Assembly (NCBI RefSeq): GCF_030272615.1
Contig: NC_081412.1
Location: 689,444,083 to 689,508,082, forward strand
DNA from: Cryptomeria japonica
Lineage: Eukaryota > Streptophyta > Pinopsida > Cupressales > Cupressaceae
Direction: 5' to 3'
DNA length: 64,000 bases
Shown: piece by piece, positions 58,980 through 64,000 of the stretch
Layout of the letters: each line of letters begins with the position of its first letter
How positions within the stretch are numbered: position 1 is the stretch's first letter
The notes under the pieces: model-generated
What the model was told of the DNA's origin: nothing
The model's database searches: none
What the model saw: the letters and a program-made list of their open reading frames with translations, nothing else
Made by a program: the position numbers and the translations under genes

Positions 58980-59779
58980 TTATTAACTTAAGCTTATGGC
59001 TTAATGTCCATGAATATTGTCATCCTATAAACCCTTAGCTTTAATTTACCAATAATTACCCAAACTTGTTTTATTCTTTATGTTACCTGGTTGTGGTTGG
59101 GTTATAATTTTAAGTCTCCACTAGCATTCCATGTGTTGATTTACTATTACATTGCAAGGGTCCTTCATATCACAATTTTCATATAAAGCTTTTGCTAAAA
59201 GTTTAAAACAACAAGCTAGTAATATCGTGCCATGTGCTTTTGAGTTAGAAGTTGTACCTACCAATTCATACGATGATGTGTTGTACCTATACTAAGTTGA
59301 TGGCTTACGATTGGCCCATTAATGTTTTTGTGTACTTCATGGAGTAATTACAAAATTCTTGTTGGCTTGTAATAGATGACAACATTCCACTACACCACAC
59401 AATTCCTCAAAATCATTGTTTTGCAATGTGGAATGTCTTTGTCTCTTCTAAGAAATGTTGTATGGTTTCCATTTTGGCAATATTATATGTGATAGAAGAC
59501 AAATGGAAAAATAATATTGCATAGTGCAACTCCTTCACAACACAGTTTTGAATGTGGACCCCACTTTCCTATGTGCAATAGCCAATGAAAGTAAAACAGT
59601 GAAATGCTACCATGTATAATGGCTTAATTATCATGGCAGCTAGCAAAATATAATAATATTATTGGACTACACCTTAATCGCCCCAACAAATAAAATGTTC
59701 CTATTAGTCAAAGTGTACATGTCTCTTCGATGGCACCAAGTGTAAAAGTAGGAGCAAGCATGTGACATATCCATCACAC
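58980..59779. other. Unassigned AT-rich stretch
   Basis: No coding motif, LTR end or tandem array is recognised between the inverted solo LTR and the next chromovirus-type LTR. Confidence 0.4.
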
Positions 59780-60341
59780 TGTAATGTTCCCATTTTCATG
59801 AGCATCAGAGTTCGAGAGGTTAGCATATTATATGGACCCTCCTAGGCTAGTATGGTGGATTAGAGGGTCCAATTTGGGAGTTTTGGAGCTCTTCAGGTGG
59901 TTGTTGTAAGTGTTTATCTCACCAAATCTTTTATTTGTTTTGAGGCATTGATATTTAGAGATTTTTGGTTCCATTTTGAGGGACTTACTATTTATAGTAA
60001 GTCAATGGATGTTAGAGAGGGACCCTTACTATTTTTAGTAAGGCATCCAGATTAACAATGGGAGCAGTGGGCTAGCTAGTGATGAAGTCAACATCATTAA
60101 ATAATGGTTATTAATGGAGTTATGACAATTAATTATTATTAAAGTGTTACTTTAATAATAACTAATTATTTTAAGAGAATATTATATTGACTTCATGTGA
60201 CTTTATAATTAAAGGGGATTTAATATCATAAAGTGAGAGCATTTAATGACTTTATTTGGCTTTTTTTACTAAGTAAATAGCTAGATAGGCCAACACCTAT
60301 ATTAATAATAGAGTTTTTACATCTGCTAGAGGTGTCTATAT
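59780..60341 (+). repeat. Chromovirus-type LTR, 5' part only
   Basis: It begins TGTAATGTTCCCATTTTC and has the two U3 palindromes in place: ACTTACTATTTATAGTAAGT at 59983-60002 and CCTTACTATTTTTAGTAAGG at 60024-60043. The LTR is cut at about 60341, where hAT terminal sequence begins. Its remaining part is not in the window. Confidence 0.75.
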
Positions 60342-61102
60342 CAAAGTTCCCAGACTTGGACTCTGCTTGGACTCGCCAAGGGCGACTCGACTCGTGACTT
60401 GGCTATGACTCGGCAATGAGTCAGAAAAATTAAAAAAAACACTTGAAATTTAGAGATTTTTAATGATTTAAAACTTGTTTCATGCACCCATTATTGAATA
60501 AAGCTTAAAGACACTATAACATCATCAAATAGAAGCTAATTTGATCACATATATAAACATACATCCATCACATGCATAGAAATGTAAATTGTAGCTAAAG
60601 GAAATAGAAAACATAGATATATAGAGTTATAAATGTTGTCAAATGTATATAAAATCCATGACATCAAATGTTCCCAAACATATATGTAACTCTAAAAAAA
60701 AACAAGTCTATGGCTCAGGCTCTAGCTCATCCTCAGCCTCAGCCTCAGAGTAGTTTGTCTGCCTCCTACAAAGGCATCTAAGGTAGGCCCTGGATGACTG
60801 AGTAGCCATAGTCTCTGATGCCCTCCTAAATGGCACAAGGTTAGTCTAAGATCAAAGAACACAAAAACATACAAAACATTAGTGTTAGTCAATCTAAAAC
60901 TAAACATATGAAGGCATTCCAAAAGAGACACAAAGAGACATGCTAATATATCTAATAAGTAAAACAAAGATCATGAGACATCTCCAACTGCCTCTTAGCA
61001 TGGCCTTAGCTTCTTCTCCCTTGTTCCTCTCCTCTCCAAGTTCCAAAATAGTGTAGCTCTCAGCAACTTTTTGCACTATGGATGCTTATGGAGGATTGAG
61101 AT
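60342..61102 (-). pseudogene. hAT element 3' end with transposase C-terminal exons (copy 2)
   Basis: The plus strand starts CAAAGTTCCCAGACTTGG, a hAT-like CANNG terminus, followed by a cluster of GACTCG/CGAGTC repeats (60357-60422). On the minus strand the last exon gives RRASETMATQSSRAYLRCLC, then an acidic tail SEAEAEDELEPEP and a stop at 60708-60710. It is preceded by a 3' splice site-like TTTAG. A coding-like upstream exon (ESYTILELGEERNKGEEAKA) is at about 60980-61080. The MAT-SSR-Y-RCLCR segment matches copy 1. An LTR element has inserted at 61103. Confidence 0.65.
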
Positions 61103-62257
61103 TGTAGTATAGCTCTAAATGTGAAATAAAAAGCTAATACTAATGCTAAAATGATGTATTTTAACCAAAAAGACAAGATGTTAGATTGCTTATGCTAAAA
61201 TGCTCTCTAAAATGTCTATAGCTTAGATGCATACAAGTTTTCAGGATCTGGATTATGAAGGAATGGGCTCTATTTATAGGAAAAATGGAGCAATGGATGG
61301 CCAGGATTGAAGGGTTTAATCAAGGGTCAAGCTTGAAAGTTGGGGATCCATGTGCACAATTTGCACCAATGAAATGGTGACAAGTGTCAACATAAGATTG
61401 GGTTGAGAGAAGAGGTTGGAGGCATTAAATGCCTGAGGAGACCTCATGGTTATCTAGAAGGTAAGGGTCAAGCCTAAATTAGGATTACCCACTGGATTAG
61501 GAGTTAATGCAAGGATAAACCTTTGTGCAAATGATTAAGAGATAATCATGGTCAAAGCATTAAAGGCTTGATGAGACCCTTGGGTTGGGTAGAGGTTGAG
61601 TCAAAACAAATGTTTTAACCATGTAGGAGGGTTTGGGTTAACCATTAATGGTTTTTGAAGACTTTGTGGATTAAGTGGTTGAAGGTTGGAAGCTTTCAAA
61701 GGTTATCCAAGACTTTGAGACATTTAGTGGTTGAAGGTTGGAAGCCTTTAATGGTTATCAAAGACTTTTAGGCTTTGAGAAGTGACTCCATTTTGCTTAG
61801 CAATGTGACAATAATTAGGGGATGGATTAGGCTAATTAGGAAGGGGTTAGAAGAATCTAGAAGGGGATTAGATTTTGCAAGTGGATTTGGTGGGTGAGGG
61901 AAAATAGGATTTTATTTAAAATAAAAATTCATTTATTTCAATAAATGTGTGCAAGTTGCATTTGTAGGAAAATGCAAGTGGGGTGGGGATAATGATTTTA
62001 AATAAATGTTTTATTTAATTTATTTAAAAGAGGAAAAGGGGATTTTAATTAAATAAATTGATTTTATTTATTTAATTGATTGAAATTTGATTTAATGAAT
62101 TAATTAAAATAAATTGAATAATTTATTTAATTAATAGAAGAATGTTTGGGGATGAATTAATTAAATATTAATTTAATTAATTGATGGCTAGAGGATTTTT
62201 AATCAAATAAATATGAAATATTCATTTAATTAAAATGGACAGATTTATGTGACTACA
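61103..62257 (-). repeat. 3' LTR of an element continuing past the window
   Basis: The LTR is 1155 bp. On the minus strand it begins TGTAGTCACATAAATC and ends GAGCTATACTACA, giving matching TGTAGT/ACTACA ends. A TATA box, CCTATAAATAGAG, is at 61266-61278 on the minus strand. The first 450 bp of the LTR (61900-62257) are full of AATTAAAT/ATTTAATT palindromic segments. The flank at 61098-61102 is GAGAT. The right-hand neighbour is a polypurine tract, which makes this the 3' LTR and not a solo LTR. Confidence 0.8.
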
Positions 62258-62270
62258 TTTGCCCCTCTTT
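62258..62270 (-). promoter_or_regulatory. Polypurine tract next to the 61.1-62.3 kb LTR
   Basis: The minus strand reads AAAGAGGGGCAAA immediately before the LTR start TGTAGT. Confidence 0.8.
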
Positions 62271-62599
62271 GAGACAGTGCGGTTTATCGCGTCGTTTCAA
62301 AGAAAGAAAAATAGGTGTGAAGAAATGCCCCATAAAATGTAAATTTAATGGGTGGTATGCCCCCTCGAGAGATGGGCTGAATTTTTTTTGAAAAATCGGA
62401 TGATCTCTCGAAAAGGAATGAAAAGTGGAGGGGAGGTAGAATAGAAGAAATTAGAACTAATGATGAAAGAATGGGAGAAAATGGAGTGAATATGAAGAAA
62501 CAACAAGCCAGCGAGTACCCTGAGGTCATGCAAGAGATACATAGCCGATGTAGTGTGGGGTTTGGATTGATGCTATACAATTGATAAAAATTGGTTGGA

Positions 62600-62960
62600 C
62601 AATCTGGTGCAATCGGTTTAATTGCCCCGGTCAAGTCAAAGCGTGACAGTTGATGTCAGTTGGTCGCTTGGACATGATAAAGTCTGAGTAAGTGAATCAA
62701 AGTGACCTGATGTGACTTAGACAATTGATATAATTGCCCGATGAAGTCAAGGTATATGAAGCAAAATACTCGTTGAGACGTAGACAATTGATGTAATTGT
62801 CCGTTGGATTATGTTTGATTGGTTGATCAATTGATAGTGTGTGCGTGTGATGGATGATTGTGGGGAATCATGGCAGCCCCGTTGAGACTAGGTCATTATG
62901 ATAAATGCCTGTTGTAGTCTAGGTTTGCCATAATCGATTACCTATTGAGACCCGAAGATA
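62600..62960. repeat. Degenerate repeats around gacaattgatRtaattgYccg
   Basis: The clearest copies are tagacaattgatataattgc (62728) and tagacaattgatgtaattgt (62781), 53 bp apart. Weaker relatives, such as gtttaattgcccc near 62615 and ataatcgattacc near 62931, extend the series. Confidence 0.6.
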
Positions 62961-63337
62961 CTTGATCAGAGTATCTGTTGATAGTCTAGGTGTGTGGGAG
63001 TTGATGTATCTGTGTAGACAGAGTAACTGGCTTAATTGTTTTGGATGAGTGAGGATGGGAAGCGATGAAGGGATTAGGATGATGTTGATGATCAAGATAG
63101 GGAGGGTGAGGGGGGATTTGATGTTAGATAGAAGATATGGAGGACTAGGACCGAGTCCTATGGAAGAAGATGAGTAAAATAGAGTATGCATTATTATGAC
63201 TATGTATGCATGATATGCAGCTATTATGAATGTAGGGATGGGTGGAATGCAACGAAATGCAATATATATAGATGAGATGGAATGACGATCCATGGTGCTT
63301 TATTTTTCATCATTGAGCTTTAAAATGTTGTAAGAAA

Positions 63338-63460
63338 ATACAAGCAACTTGACATAAAGATTCAAGATGACCAGAGTATTTCTTACATGGATTTTGATAT
63401 AGCAAGTTAATACAAGCAACTTGATATAATGGATCAAGTTGACCTGAGTATTGCTTGCGG
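63338..63460. repeat. 71-bp near-tandem duplication
   Basis: Segments starting aatacaagcaacttgaYata at 63338 and 63409 share about 50 bp, ending gagtattKcttRc. Confidence 0.75.
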
Positions 63461-64000
63461 GACAGATAAGGATTATCGCCTTTCATGCATGACTTGGAAC
63501 GTCCTCCTTGATCTTAGGCTGATCATATCCTGAGACAAGTGCATACCGTAATAAGAGATAAAACCTTTATCCAGTTTGGATGAGGTAGGAGGAATCAAAG
63601 AAAGAGCATTGTACCTGCAAACAAACAGTATATACATAAAGAATAAAGAATATGGATCCTTGGTAATGGTTAATGCTCATATGGTCGAGGTATACGCTGT
63701 AGTCAGCAAGCCGTAATGATCTATGACTGTAGTTTTGCCTATGATCACGTAGCTTGGTGAACTTCCCACGTAGACACCATTAGTACATGCCCCAGAACTT
63801 CATCGGAAGTAATGCGCAAGCGATATAAAACAATGCTGAAAAGATCCAGATAAACAAAGGATTGTACTCACAAATCAACCAAGTATTTGATAGCTTTTAA
63901 CATAATTTTCTTGTCAAAGAAAACGTCACTTTTGTCTTTGTTCTGGTAAGGAAGGATACATCCTTGTTTAAAGATAGTTTGGATTGTTGATGTGGTTTGT

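Larger units (their letters stand above)
62271..64000 (-). mobile_element. Interior 3' region of the LTR element, running off the window
   Basis: No protein domain is visible in 1.7 kb. The open frames on the minus strand (62284-62634, 62919-63293) are hydrophobic/Ser-rich with no motif. The region holds degenerate repeats (62600-62960) and a 71-bp near-tandem duplication (63338 and 63409). It is most simply the long 3' untranslated part of a gypsy-type element (inference). Confidence 0.5.

Noticed and set aside
62919-63293. 124-codon minus-strand open frame
   Set aside because: Ile/Ser/Pro-rich with no motif, and located in the repeat-rich non-coding end of an LTR element.
1-64000. tRNA or rRNA genes
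   Set aside because: Only tRNA-complementary primer-binding sites were seen. No cloverleaf or rRNA core sequence was recognised, although an exhaustive check would need a tRNA search program.

Overview
The window looks like intergenic heterochromatin from a large plant genome. It is AT-rich, holds no intact host gene that I can recognise, and is filled with decayed LTR retrotransposons nested inside one another. tRNA-iMet primer-binding sites, Copia, chromovirus and Tat-like Ty3/gypsy elements, and hAT remnants point to a seed plant. The great age, many solo LTRs and very long LTRs suggest a gymnosperm (inference; no species marker is visible).

Layout, left to right. (1) 1-2.6 kb: unassigned AT-rich DNA. 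(2) About 2.6-31.2 kb: one old Tat-like Ty3/gypsy element on the + strand that hosts four later insertions. These are a complete Copia element (3621-11008, minus, TSD AGATA), a chromovirus (11758-20154, plus), a Copia-type solo LTR (20690-21750, TSD AAAAC/AAAAT) and a chromovirus solo LTR (26890-28756, minus, TSD GAGAT). The surviving order in the host is PR - second RNase H - RT - RNase H - INT - a roughly 3.5-kb extra ORF. (3) 31240-32557: a Copia-type solo LTR (TSD AGAGT). (4) 32.6-41.5 kb: a minus-strand Ty3/gypsy gag-PR fragment split by a solo LTR (33188-40758, TSD CTCTT). That LTR is itself split by a second, 4.8-kb LTR of the same family (34842-39640) carrying sixteen copies of a 43-nt hairpin. 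(5) 44374-49774: a non-autonomous LTR element (TSD GTAAC) whose left LTR has about 22 minisatellite units against about 4 in the right LTR. (6) 50.1-56.08 kb: a 5'-truncated chromovirus with a 760-bp solo LTR inside it (TSD GCAGC). (7) 56.1-60 kb: hAT transposase debris and chromovirus LTRs. (8) 60.3-64 kb: a hAT 3' end, invaded by an LTR element that runs off the window.

No coding region is intact. The chromovirus at 11.8-20.2 kb is notable because gag-pol stays in one frame and is broken almost only by stop codons. The recurring theme is regulatory architecture: several unrelated LTR families carry repeated palindromes or minisatellites in U3. The most striking is the hairpin array at 35.4-38.0 kb, part of which is arranged as a higher-order repeat.

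Coordinates of LTR ends with TSDs were read directly. Domain limits in the decayed pol genes are approximate.
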